Positions 7,801 through 16,220 of a stretch of 24,623 bases of DNA are shown here, piece after piece. This DNA comes from DTU013 sp964490975 (lineage in GTDB: Bacteria; Bacillota; Clostridia; Acetivibrionales; DTU013), in contig CAZBEQ010000051.1 of the NCBI GenBank assembly GCA_964490975.1, forward strand, positions 1-24,623, in the 5' to 3' direction. The first letter of the stretch is position 1; every line of letters starts with the position of its first letter. A program made the translations under genes and the position numbers. The notes beneath the pieces were generated by a model. That model was not told the DNA's origin, made no database searches, and worked only from the letters and a program-made list of their open reading frames with translations.

Positions 7801-8982
7801 TTAGTTTTTGTAATTTCCTTCATAGTCAGTATAAACCTTATAGGCACCGGTAAGTACATTTAATGGGATATCTATATTGTTTTCTTCTGCATTTTTTTGA
7901 TTTAGCACAACATTGACTTTTCGCGGAGCCTGAGCAGTCATATTTTCTATCTTTTCGCCCTCAAGAATTTGCACCGCCATTTCGGCTGCTTGAGTGCCCT
8001 GCTCAAGTAAATCTACGCCGAGTCCTGCAAGTATGCCGATTTTAACGGCGGTTTCAAAATAGGTTACAGAGGGTTTCTTTCTGGTTGCGACGTCAATTTT
8101 CCCATACTCAAGGTTGGTGCTGGGTTGTCCGTCTTTCCTTGCTGCCGGCCAGTAACCTACAAGAATCCAGCCGACTTCATTATCGGCATTGTACTTCTCT
8201 GTTGCTGCGGTAAACTCTTCCTGATACTTAACCTGGACAAAATCTTTCAATTCAATCCCGAGCTGCTTCAGGTTATTCCTGACATCTTCCTCTGCAAACT
8301 TGTCCTCAAGAGTAACAAATACTGCTTTTTTGCCGTTAAGCGGGCATATTTCCTCAAGTAGCTTGAATGCATTCAGCTGCATATCCTTGGGCATCGTAAA
8401 GATACCTGTAATGTTACTTTTGGGTTTATCATTTTCATCAATAAAACTCAATTGCTTATTCTCAACTCCGGTTACCAGCACTACCGGTATTCCGCTGCCC
8501 TCCAGCGGCTTTGCTACGGTTTTGAAGGCAAACTGAACGCCATTTATCAACACAACATCCGGCTTTTCAGCTTTTATCTTTTCTACTACTTCAGCACTTT
8601 TGCTTTCATCGCTATTCATTGCGATTATGCTTAATGAGGAGGTCTGATCTGAATAGCCCGACTTTTCTAGAACGGTAAGTATATTTTGATGTATGATGTC
8701 TCGTACTTCGTCATTTACTTCTTTTACTATTATGATTTTTTTCTTTACATCAACTGCTTTTTCAGTATCGGCATTAGAATCTTCAGCAGCATCAGCAGCA
8801 TCTGCAGCAACTGCAGCATCTGTGTCGGCGGATTCATCGGTTTCTGGTTGCGGCTGATCTTCAGCGGGTGATTCGATTTCTGACGATACATCTACCGGTT
8901 GTTCACCGCAGCCTACAAGAAACAATGAAAAAATCATAATTGCTGCTAGTGGTAAAGCTACAATTTTTCTAAGATTTTTCAT
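7801..8982 (-). CDS. ABC_sub_bind-family substrate-binding lipoprotein
   Basis: Extracytoplasmic solute-binding lipoprotein of 393 residues. A signal peptide with hydrophobic core (residues about 8-24) ends in the lipobox LVGC (Cys about 25). It is followed by an acidic, Ala-rich linker (about 30-75) and then a two-lobed periplasmic-binding fold of the ABC_sub_bind (TrpX-like, PF04392) family: KIIIVKEVND, KAEKPDVVLINGVQFA, GIPVVLVTGV, SNITGIFTMP, GKKAVFVTLED, KIGILAGLGVDLLEQG. The start is supported by GGGGGAAAG upstream. Family members normally sit with an ABC permease and ATPase. None is adjacent here; instead a LytTR two-component system lies downstream and a terminator follows the gene. 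It may feed a distant transporter or present ligand to the kinase sensor (inference). Ligand unknown; aromatic or branched amino acids are known for some relatives. Confidence 0.88.
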   Translation of the reverse strand: MKNLRKIVALPLAAIMIFSLFLVGCGEQPVDVSSEIESPAEDQPQPETDESADTDAAVAADAADAAEDSNADTEKAVDVKKKIIIVKEVNDEVRDIIHQNILTVLEKSGYSDQTSSLSIIAMNSDESKSAEVVEKIKAEKPDVVLINGVQFAFKTVAKPLEGSGIPVVLVTGVENKQLSFIDENDKPKSNITGIFTMPKDMQLNAFKLLEEICPLNGKKAVFVTLEDKFAEEDVRNNLKQLGIELKDFVQVKYQEEFTAATEKYNADNEVGWILVGYWPAARKDGQPSTNLEYGKIDVATRKKPSVTYFETAVKIGILAGLGVDLLEQGTQAAEMAVQILEGEKIENMTAQAPRKVNVVLNQKNAEENNIDIPLNVLTGAYKVYTDYEGNYKN

Positions 8983-9195
8983 TCTGGTCTTTCCCCCTTT
9001 TATTTTTTGATATGTAAGATGTAAAACTGTATTTTTATTCTACACAATATTACATCAAATTACATAAGTAGGGCGTATAATGCATTATTAGTGTAACAAA
9101 ATGCATAATGAACCGGAAGACCTTAAGTATTATGCAGCGTGGTAAAAACCCTTTTGATAAATTCAAAGCAGGTCTTATTCTTAACAAGTCTACCA

Positions 9196-9282
9196 CTTAA
9201 AAAGTACCATGGCAGAATATATGTAGAAAGTGGTCGTGAGAATACAACCTTTACAATATTCATTCCTAGGAGCAAAGAGTAG
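9196..9282 (+). pseudogene. C-terminal remnant of a histidine kinase (copy B, plus strand)
   Basis: Twenty-eight codons reading LKKYHGRIYVES, a short variable stretch, TTFTIFIPRSKE and a stop. They match the end of the truncated kinase at 5028-5327 (LKKYHGRIYVES, TTFTIFIPGSKG). Homology ends abruptly on the 5' side near 9197, so the rest of the ATPase domain is gone. There is no start codon or function of its own. Confidence 0.8.
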
Positions 9283-9388
9283 TTGGCGTATTATCCTTAA
9301 CATATTAGCACAGCTTAGTATTTCTTACTGGTAAGAATACTGTGAAGGTTGATTTTCCATTATTGCTTTGCACTTTATTCGCCGAATA
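9199..9388 (+). repeat. Direct repeat copy B (tail-to-tail kinase ends)
   Basis: Second copy of the repeat at 5243-5436, in the same orientation. It preserves the stop codons of both converging kinase tails and the same 22-bp gap between them (9283-9304). Differences fall mostly at synonymous or conservative positions, so it diverged from a coding copy rather than from junk. Confidence 0.85.
9305..9388 (-). pseudogene. C-terminal remnant of a histidine kinase (copy B, minus strand)
   Basis: The minus strand reads VQSNNGKSTFTVFLPVRN followed by TKLC and a stop. The intact kinase at 5350-6891 ends VQSNNGKTTFTVFLPVRN then HKQG. Homology fades upstream of 9373 and is lost by about 9388. It lies in the leader of the surface-protein gene. 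Confidence 0.8.
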
Positions 9389-9447
9389 TAAATATACCAA
9401 TTCAATATGCCGATAAAAATAATGAAATATGCTTTTGGAGGTTTACC

Positions 9448-12400
9448 ATGAAGCGTGGAAGCAGACGGAGCGGCTCGGGCAGACAGAATAGCTCGGATAG
9501 AGGCAGCGGCTCGGACAGACAAAGTAGCTCGGGAAAGCAGGACGTTTCGGGCTTGAAATTCTTATATATAAAGAACCCTGAAGAGATATTTGGCGGCAGT
9601 AAGAAACAGGATACGAACAAAGTGGCCAAAAATAATTTTCTTAAGGTATTCTTCTTCCTGTTCATCATAATGATAGCGTTTATGATATATTCCTGGATCG
9701 CGGATGCAGCCAGTGATATGGGGCTTTCAGCATACCAGCTTGGCCCCGATACCGATACCAGGGTCAGACTTGAGTGGTCTTCGGTTCCCGGCGCAAGGGT
9801 ATACCGGCTAAACAGGGATGATGGGGCGGGAAAAACCGAAATCGCTGTCATCGATGTTAACAGTGTATTGGACCCGCTGTCATTCAATGATGTAAATTTG
9901 AGGCCAGACACGCAGTATATTTACACCATCTCTTCGTATTCGGATGCTGGCGGAACGCAGGTGCTTGACGGCGGAATGGATGAAGCATATGTAAGGACCT
10001 CAAAAATGATACGTCCATACGGATTGCAGGCTGTGTATGATATAAACGCAAGGACGGCTCTTCTTAGCTGGGACCACTCTACGCTTGCCGGTGGCAGTAT
10101 TGTTATCCGCTCGGAAAGCGGCGTAACATCGCAAAGGGAGATAACTGAGACGGCATCGGTGGAAGAAAAGGTTTATGGTACCGGTCCGGTCACATTTACA
10201 GTCAGGACTAGTGCGGTAGCTGCAGAGAACGGTGTCTCCGAGGCTTCAGAACCGGTTATTGTGGTACCTGTTTCAGCGCCTCTCATATCTGCGGAATATA
10301 TTAACCAAAGTACAGTAAGAATAACCTGGGACAATTACAATTTGGCCAGTCTCTTCAAGCTGGAAAGTTCAAGGTGGGATGACGCTTCGTTATCATGGGG
10401 GGAATGGACAACTATTGTCTCGACGCTGTCAGGTAACAATATGACAAGCACAGTCACCACAGGTGGTAAATACAGGTACAGGCTCTCGGCAAAAAGCGGA
10501 AGCGGTTACACCGGAGTGAGCAATATAACTGAATACGTAAGCAATCTGGCTGCTCCTTCCAATCTGACCGCAAATATTGTCAGCAACGGCCGCATAGACC
10601 TGTCATGGACAAATGCTCCGGGCAATGAAGGCAAGCTTCAGGTGTGGCGTAAAGCTGGCGGAGAGAAGGACAATGGATCGTATACGCTGCTTGCTGCAAT
10701 AGAGAGAACAGCGGCTTCATATACCGACCTGTTCACCCTCGTTCCGGGAACTATTTATCATTATAAGGTCAACTCAGTAGATACTTCGGGGAATTATTCT
10801 TCGTCCGCCTATACCGGTATTACTACTGCGATCCCTGCAACACCTTCGTCACTGCGTGCCGATGTCATTTCAGCTTCTGGTATTACTCTCATATGGTCCG
10901 ACAGCTCGGACAATGAAGGTGGCTTTAAAATCGAGAGGTTTAATGAAAATTCCATGGCATTCTCTGAAATTGCCACTGTTGGTACGAATACCGCTACATA
11001 TACTGATACTGCTGTTGCTTCGGGAAGCTCCTACATTTATAGGATCCGCTCATACAATGTCATGGGCAATTCACCATATTCAGCAGAAATTACAGTTAAT
11101 GCCTGGAACCCGGACGCACCGACTATGCTCGGCGTTACACCGGTATCTTCCAACAGGCTCGACCTGGTGTGGAACTATGCCGGTACAGAAAACTATAACA
11201 CTATTATTGAAAGAAAGAACGGACCGGAGGGCAAATGGGAACCCATCTGCACAACTGCCGCCGGAGTTGTAAAATACAGCGATACTGGCTTGTCACCAAA
11301 CATGAGGTATTTTTACAGAGTAAGGAAATCACTGGGGACAGGCTCCGCAGGTTTACCCTATCCCAATAATGAGATAGGCATAGGAGCCTACACTTATCTG
11401 GGAGAGATCTATTTATCAGGCGAGGCTTCATCCAACAACTCCATTCGTCTGAGCTGGTCGGGCAATAGTAACAAAGCAGATATTATTATTGAAAGAAAGA
11501 TGTCAAATGGGAGCTTCAGTGCCTTGACAACCGCCGGTCCGGACAATGGCAGCTGGAGTGATAATACCGGCCTTGTTCCTGGTGCTTCCTATATATACCG
11601 TGTAAAGGCCAGGACTGTAACAAACGAGTCGCTTTATTCCAGCGAGCTTACAGTGCGAAACTACTATCTTGCAGCTCCGACGGATCTGAATATATCGATC
11701 GAGTCCGACCAGAGCGTAAATCTGAGCTGGAAAGACAACTCCCCCGATGAGTCCGGTTTTGAAATATGGAGATATACATACGGGAAGGGCACATATGCGC
11801 TATATGCCGTTGTCGGCAAGAATGTAACAGCCTTTAAAGATGCCAATGTCGAAAAAGGTGCTCAATATGGATATATTGTGAGAGCATATGTTACTTCAGG
11901 CAGTCTTTATTCAGCCTATACAAATACAGTGGCAATGGGAGTCGGCCTCGTGAGTCCACCTGTCAACATAAGCAGCAAATATGTATCCGGTACTCAGATA
12001 CTGCTTCAGTGGACCGACACCTCTGACAATGAGGACGGGTTTAAGATCGAACGCAAAATAGGGGCAGACGGTGCATGGACTGTGTTATACTGGATTTCCA
12101 AAAACCAGCAAGCATACAACATTACCGGTCTTAATCCTTATACCAGCTATTATTTCAGAGTGAGGGCTTACAGCTTAACAGGAAATGCTGATTCTGTCAG
12201 TGAAGACATCCTTGTTTCCATGGCATTGCCTGGGAAGCCTTCAAATATAACAGCTGTATCGATGTCCAATAAACAGGTTAAATTATTGTGGAAGGATAAT
12301 TCTGATAATGAGGACAAGCTCAGGATATTGCGCAGCGATAAAGCTGGTGGGCCATTTTCCTCCATCGCAGAGGTTGGCAAAAATATGACTGCATATCTCG

Positions 12401-13071
12401 ACAATACTGTACGCGCTGGCACAAGCTACTACTATAAAGTTGAGGCAGTCAACTCAATAGGTAACTCTGAAAGTTTGGTTGCAAGTGTGAGGACCAATAC
12501 CGGAGTACATTTTTCAGACACAAAAGGTGTGTCGTGGGCTGAGGAAGCTATAGAAAATATGGCAGGCATGGGGATAATCAAGGGAGTCACAGACACACTG
12601 TTCAAACCAGGCAATGTCATAACCAGAGCCGAGTTCACCGCTGTGGTTGTAAGGGCGTTCAACCTTGAGACTGCGCCTGTCGGCAGCTTTGCCGATGTGA
12701 AATCGAACAAATGGTACTATAGAGAGGTAATGATCGCTGAAAATCTGGGGGTCGTATCAGGTGATGCAAATAACAGATTCTATCCTGACTCGCCTATAAC
12801 CAGAGAGGATATTTCATTGATAATTTTCAAGGCGTTAGAGGCCTCAGACAGGAAATATACGATACATGACAGCTCGGTACTTGAAAAATTTACGGATAAG
12901 GAAAATATATCACCGTATGCGGTCGCCAGCATGGCTTCGCTGGTTGGAGAAGGCATCGTTGAAGGAGTCCAGGGAAATGCCGTCGGGCCTAAATACGCCG
13001 CAACAAGGGCGCAGGCTGCTGTGTTTGTGTACCGCGCGCTGACAAAGAGCGAGCCTGGCGGTGAAAAATAA
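9448..13071 (+). CDS. S-layer-anchored multi-fibronectin-III surface protein
   Basis: A 1,207-residue cell-surface protein. The start ATG 9448 is fixed by GGAGG seven bases upstream; an upstream in-frame ATG (9349) lacks one. Order: a basic Ser/Gly/Arg-rich cytoplasmic tail (residues 1-60), one hydrophobic segment (about 64-82) ending IADAASD, then ten Fn3-like modules of about 90 residues (about 90-1015), several with the repeated LxWxDNSxNExGFKIxR core. Three SLH repeats follow (HFSDTKG..WAEEAI, FADVKSNKWYYREV, FTDKENISPYAVASMASL, each with an ITRAEF/TRAQAA-type end), for non-covalent binding to pyruvylated secondary wall polymer. No catalytic domain is seen, so it is probably a structural, adhesive or scaffold protein. 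The long basic tail before the hydrophobic segment is unusual for a secreted SLH protein. Confidence 0.9.
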   Translation: MKRGSRRSGSGRQNSSDRGSGSDRQSSSGKQDVSGLKFLYIKNPEEIFGGSKKQDTNKVAKNNFLKVFFFLFIIMIAFMIYSWIADAASDMGLSAYQLGPDTDTRVRLEWSSVPGARVYRLNRDDGAGKTEIAVIDVNSVLDPLSFNDVNLRPDTQYIYTISSYSDAGGTQVLDGGMDEAYVRTSKMIRPYGLQAVYDINARTALLSWDHSTLAGGSIVIRSESGVTSQREITETASVEEKVYGTGPVTFTVRTSAVAAENGVSEASEPVIVVPVSAPLISAEYINQSTVRITWDNYNLASLFKLESSRWDDASLSWGEWTTIVSTLSGNNMTSTVTTGGKYRYRLSAKSGSGYTGVSNITEYVSNLAAPSNLTANIVSNGRIDLSWTNAPGNEGKLQVWRKAGGEKDNGSYTLLAAIERTAASYTDLFTLVPGTIYHYKVNSVDTSGNYSSSAYTGITTAIPATPSSLRADVISASGITLIWSDSSDNEGGFKIERFNENSMAFSEIATVGTNTATYTDTAVASGSSYIYRIRSYNVMGNSPYSAEITVNAWNPDAPTMLGVTPVSSNRLDLVWNYAGTENYNTIIERKNGPEGKWEPICTTAAGVVKYSDTGLSPNMRYFYRVRKSLGTGSAGLPYPNNEIGIGAYTYLGEIYLSGEASSNNSIRLSWSGNSNKADIIIERKMSNGSFSALTTAGPDNGSWSDNTGLVPGASYIYRVKARTVTNESLYSSELTVRNYYLAAPTDLNISIESDQSVNLSWKDNSPDESGFEIWRYTYGKGTYALYAVVGKNVTAFKDANVEKGAQYGYIVRAYVTSGSLYSAYTNTVAMGVGLVSPPVNISSKYVSGTQILLQWTDTSDNEDGFKIERKIGADGAWTVLYWISKNQQAYNITGLNPYTSYYFRVRAYSLTGNADSVSEDILVSMALPGKPSNITAVSMSNKQVKLLWKDNSDNEDKLRILRSDKAGGPFSSIAEVGKNMTAYLDNTVRAGTSYYYKVEAVNSIGNSESLVASVRTNTGVHFSDTKGVSWAEEAIENMAGMGIIKGVTDTLFKPGNVITRAEFTAVVVRAFNLETAPVGSFADVKSNKWYYREVMIAENLGVVSGDANNRFYPDSPITREDISLIIFKALEASDRKYTIHDSSVLEKFTDKENISPYAVASMASLVGEGIVEGVQGNAVGPKYAATRAQAAVFVYRALTKSEPGGEK

Positions 13072-13145
13072 ACGTCTATTAACGGAAGACAGTAGAATGA
13101 GCTCGATAGAAGCGTAAATGGATAAACCAAAAGAATCGTAAATAA

Positions 13146-13186
13146 AAAGGACTTCATACGGGTGTCAGCTTGTATGAAGTCCTTTG
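13146..13186. terminator. Bidirectional terminator between the surface protein gene and nagB
   Basis: A perfect 14-bp inverted repeat, AAAGGACTTCATAC / GTATGAAGTCCTTT (13146-13159 with 13172-13185), around a 12-base loop. On the minus strand it is followed by a T-rich tract (CCTTTTTATT), ideal for nagB. On the plus strand the arm ends CCTTT. It separates two convergent genes. Confidence 0.85.
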
Positions 13187-13212
13187 TCGTTGCCAAAAGC
13201 TTATTTTTATGT

Positions 13213-14028
13213 CTAAATAGAATACTTCTTTTTCAGACTTTCAACATGCATGTAATGATCTGCATGAGCAAGCCCGGATGCCGATGCCTTGTCAAGTACA
13301 ACGGTAATGCCGCCGCTGTGCAGCTGGATAGCAGACGAGGTAATCTGCGAGGTAACGGGCCCTTCAAGTGCCTTTGCTACAACTGACGCTTTCTTGCTGC
13401 CGTTTGCCAGCATCATTATACTTCTGGCCTCAAGTATCGTACCGATACCCATTGTTAGTGCAAAATGCGGCATATCTTCTCTTGTTACGCCGGCATTTTT
13501 GTAGAACAGCTCGTAATTATCATCCAGAGTCTGCTTGGTCAAGGCCTGTACTCTTGTCCTTGAGGCAAGTGAGGAACCGGGTTCGTTAAAGGCCCAATGT
13601 CCATCGCCGCCAATGCCGAGCAGCTGAAGGTCTATACCGTCGGCCTTTTTTATTTCATCCTCATACCATTTGCAGAATTTCTCTGGTTCTGTTGTCTTTC
13701 CGTTTGGTACGTGAGTGTTCTCTTTCTTGATATTTATACTTTTGAAGAGCTCTTCATACATGAATCTTGCATAGCTTTGGTCCTCATTGTAGGGCTTTGA
13801 CAGATCGAGTCCGATGCCTAGATATTCATCGAGATTGAAGGACTTTACATTTGAAAAATCCAGCCCCTCGTCCCTGTGCATCCTGATGAGTTCCTTGTAT
13901 GTGCCAATGGGAGTGCCGCCTGTTGCCAATCCAAGAACGCAGTCCGGCTTCGACCTGACCAATTGCGCAATGATACCTGCTGCGTATTTGCTTATTTCTT
14001 CATAATTTTCTTTGATAATTATATCCAT
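13213..14028 (-). CDS. nagB: Glucosamine-6-phosphate deaminase
   Basis: Cytoplasmic enzyme converting glucosamine 6-phosphate and water to fructose 6-phosphate and ammonia, the last step of amino-sugar (GlcNAc, cell-wall) catabolism. A 271-residue protein of normal family length. Motifs: LGLATGGTPIGTY (32-44, phosphate loop), SFNLDEYLG (catalytic Asp67), LGIGGDGHWAFNEPGSS (137-153, with Asp142, His144 and Glu149 in the places of E. coli D141, H143, E148). Trp after the catalytic His is less common than Ile. The start at 14028 is chosen because AGGGGGAAGCTT lies directly before it; an upstream ATG at 14046 overlaps that site. It stands alone with its own promoter and terminator, without nagA nearby. 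Confidence 0.95.
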   Translation of the reverse strand: MDIIIKENYEEISKYAAGIIAQLVRSKPDCVLGLATGGTPIGTYKELIRMHRDEGLDFSNVKSFNLDEYLGIGLDLSKPYNEDQSYARFMYEELFKSINIKKENTHVPNGKTTEPEKFCKWYEDEIKKADGIDLQLLGIGGDGHWAFNEPGSSLASRTRVQALTKQTLDDNYELFYKNAGVTREDMPHFALTMGIGTILEARSIMMLANGSKKASVVAKALEGPVTSQITSSAIQLHSGGITVVLDKASASGLAHADHYMHVESLKKKYSI

Positions 14029-14420
14029 AAGCTTCCCCCTTTGCATAATTTATTGCAAAATAATCCATTCACATTTTATGTATTATTATTAGCTAATGTC
14101 AAGAGAATTATGTTATCTGTGTGATTATCGTATGATGGGGGCAATTATGGACGGCCCTTTTGCTTTGCAGCTATGATTGCAAAATATCATAAAATTGTTA
14201 ATAAATCAGTGCAAGTAAAGAAAAGCTAAATGTACAAATGTAGAATGCAAAATGATGGTGAAGGGTATATTCACCGATAGCATATAAATACTGGTAATAT
14301 AATCTACCAGAGGGTATAATATTTACAGGCAATCAGCTTGACGGAGGTATTTCTGTGATGCCGGTAATGTCTTAACAAAAAGCAGGAGCTGCGACTGAAT
14401 TAAATTTAGAGGTGATTTTT
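14029..14420. other. Divergent intergenic region between nagB and pepF
   Basis: Holds the nagB promoter (minus strand) and the pepF leader. In the pepF leader I see a hairpin GGTGAA/TTCACC (14257-14275), another CTGGTA/TACCAG near 14290-14309, a TATAAT at about 14315 without a matching -35, and GGAGG followed by a very short ATG CCG GTA ATG TCT TAA frame (14358-14375). No known riboswitch was recognised. Confidence 0.4.
14073..14102 (-). promoter_or_regulatory. Probable sigma-A promoter of nagB
   Basis: On the minus strand TTGACA (14102-14097) and TAAAAT (14078-14073) are separated by 18 bp, pointing at nagB, whose start codon lies 45 bp downstream of the -10. The -35 is a perfect consensus and the -10 differs at one base. 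Confidence 0.65.
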
Positions 14421-16220
14421 ATGGCAAATAATAAACTCCCGGCAAGGGAAGAAATCGAAGCTAAATACAAATGGAAGCTTGAAGATATCTATGCTAGCGA
14501 TGCTGATTGGGAAGCTGATTTTAAGAAGGTTCGCGAGCTTTCAGGCGGAATGACCGGATATAAAGGCAGGCTGGCAGGCAATATGCAGACACTGCTGGAA
14601 TGTCTAAAGCTAAGTGATGAGATGCTTGCCTTGAATGACAAGGTTTTTGTATATGCCAGAATGAGGCGCGATGAGAATAATGCCGAGGCCAAGTACCAGG
14701 CACTGACCGACAGGGCAATGGCTTTGAGTACCGAGGTATATGCATCGGTTTCCTTTATCGTGCCTGAGATAATTACTATAGATGAGGCTCTGCTTAAAAA
14801 GAGCATAGACGAGGTTGAGGGCATGTCCCTGTACAGGCATTACTTCAATGAGATACTCAGGCAGAAGCAGCACATCCTCTCAGAAAGGGAAGAGGAGCTG
14901 CTGGCGCTTTCGGCTGAAATAGCAGAGGCTCCGTCCGACATATTCACGATGTTCAATAATGCTGACATTAAGTTCGGCATGGTAAAGGATGAGAACGGCG
15001 AGGAGGTAGAGGTCACCAAGGGCCGCTATATCAAGTTCCTCGAATCATGGGACAGAAGAGTCAGGGAGGATGCCTTCCATACACTTTACAGCTCTTACAG
15101 CGCAATGAAAAACACCCTTGCCTCGTCGTTGAACAACAACATAAAGAAGAACAAATTTTATGCAACTGTCAGAAAATATGACTCGAGCTTGAGCGCATCC
15201 CTCGACAGCGATAACGTTTCAGTAAGCGTATATGATAATCTTATAGATACGGTAAACAGGAACCTTCCGCTGCTGCAAAGGTATCTGAAGCTGCGCAGGA
15301 AAGCATTAAAGCTTGATGAACTGCACATGTACGACCTATATGTGCCAATTGTCGAAGAGCCTCCAAAGCAGATAGGCTATGAGAAGGCACTGGAAATGGT
15401 CAAGGAAGGCCTGGCACCTATGGGCGACTGCTATGTGCAGGATTTGGAGAATGCATTCAAATCGGGCTGGGTCGATGTGTTCGAAAACCAGGGCAAGACC
15501 AGCGGCGCTTATTCATGGGGAACGCACCTTACACACCCTTATGTGCTGTTGAATTATCAGGGCACTATAAACGATGTTTTCACGATTGCCCATGAAATGG
15601 GGCATGCTTTACATTCCTACTATACTAACAGGACTCAGCCATATATTTATTCCGAGTACAAAATATTTGTAGCTGAGGTTGCTTCAACGGTGAATGAATC
15701 GCTGCTGATGGATTACCTTCTCTCTACCACCCCTGACAAAAAGGAGCGGGCTTACCTGCTTAACCACTATCTTGAAGAATTCAGGGGAACACTGTTCAGA
15801 CAGACCATGTTTGCAGAATTCGAAAAGCTAACTCATGGCATGATAGAGAGCGGAGAAGCATTGAATGCACAGGAATTCTGCAGGATATACCGCGGGTTGA
15901 ATGAGAAGTATTTCTGCCCCGAGGTTGTCATTGACCAGGATATCGACATGGAATGGGCACGCATACCGCATTTCTATTCCAGCTTTTATGTTTATAAATA
16001 TGCCACCGGCATTTCTGCTGCAACATCGTTGTCACAGCAGATACTTAAGCAGGGCGTCCCGGCGGTGGAGCGCTATACTCAATTCCTGAAGAGCGGCGGG
16101 TCCGACTATCCGCTGGAGCTGCTGAAAAAGGCCGGTGTTGATCTGACAAGACCTGAACCGGTGGAGGATGCACTGAAGACCTTCGAAAGGATACTTGATG
16201 AACTGGAGGATATAATTTAA
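14421..16220 (+). CDS. pepF: Oligoendopeptidase F (M3B metallopeptidase)
   Basis: Cytoplasmic zinc endopeptidase of 599 residues that cleaves short peptides, typical of the M3B/PepF family. The zinc site is HEMGHALHSYY (H391, E392, H395) with the third ligand E419 in AEVASTVNE. The N-terminal PepF-like domain starts KYKWKLEDIYASDADW, a characteristic family opening. The C-terminal region has IPHFYSSFYVYKYATG. The ATG at 14421 has GAGGTGA just upstream; the GTG at 14412 overlaps that site and is unlikely. The gene overlaps the next one by one base (TAATG), so it is coupled with an M29 aminopeptidase. The two probably finish degradation of imported or turnover peptides to amino acids. Confidence 0.96.
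   Translation: MANNKLPAREEIEAKYKWKLEDIYASDADWEADFKKVRELSGGMTGYKGRLAGNMQTLLECLKLSDEMLALNDKVFVYARMRRDENNAEAKYQALTDRAMALSTEVYASVSFIVPEIITIDEALLKKSIDEVEGMSLYRHYFNEILRQKQHILSEREEELLALSAEIAEAPSDIFTMFNNADIKFGMVKDENGEEVEVTKGRYIKFLESWDRRVREDAFHTLYSSYSAMKNTLASSLNNNIKKNKFYATVRKYDSSLSASLDSDNVSVSVYDNLIDTVNRNLPLLQRYLKLRRKALKLDELHMYDLYVPIVEEPPKQIGYEKALEMVKEGLAPMGDCYVQDLENAFKSGWVDVFENQGKTSGAYSWGTHLTHPYVLLNYQGTINDVFTIAHEMGHALHSYYTNRTQPYIYSEYKIFVAEVASTVNESLLMDYLLSTTPDKKERAYLLNHYLEEFRGTLFRQTMFAEFEKLTHGMIESGEALNAQEFCRIYRGLNEKYFCPEVVIDQDIDMEWARIPHFYSSFYVYKYATGISAATSLSQQILKQGVPAVERYTQFLKSGGSDYPLELLKKAGVDLTRPEPVEDALKTFERILDELEDII

Larger units (their letters stand above)
8983..9447. other. Intergenic region with kinase-tail remnants
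   Basis: No intact gene. The left part should contain the divergent minus-strand promoter of the lipoprotein gene, but no convincing -35/-10 pair was found. A 12-bp perfect palindrome ATAATGCATTAT lies at 9077-9088, with a related atgcataatg at 9101-9110. The centre (9196-9388) is repeat copy B, two kinase C-terminal remnants. The right end carries GGAGG for the surface protein gene. Confidence 0.6.

Noticed and set aside
9349..9447. Upstream start extending the SLH protein by 33 residues
   Set aside because: The added segment overlaps the kinase-tail repeat, has no ribosome binding site, and ATG 9448 has a clear GGAGG.
10856..11272. 138-codon plus-strand frame inside the Fn3 protein gene
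   Set aside because: Alternative frame of a repetitive coding region, with low-complexity translation and no start signal.
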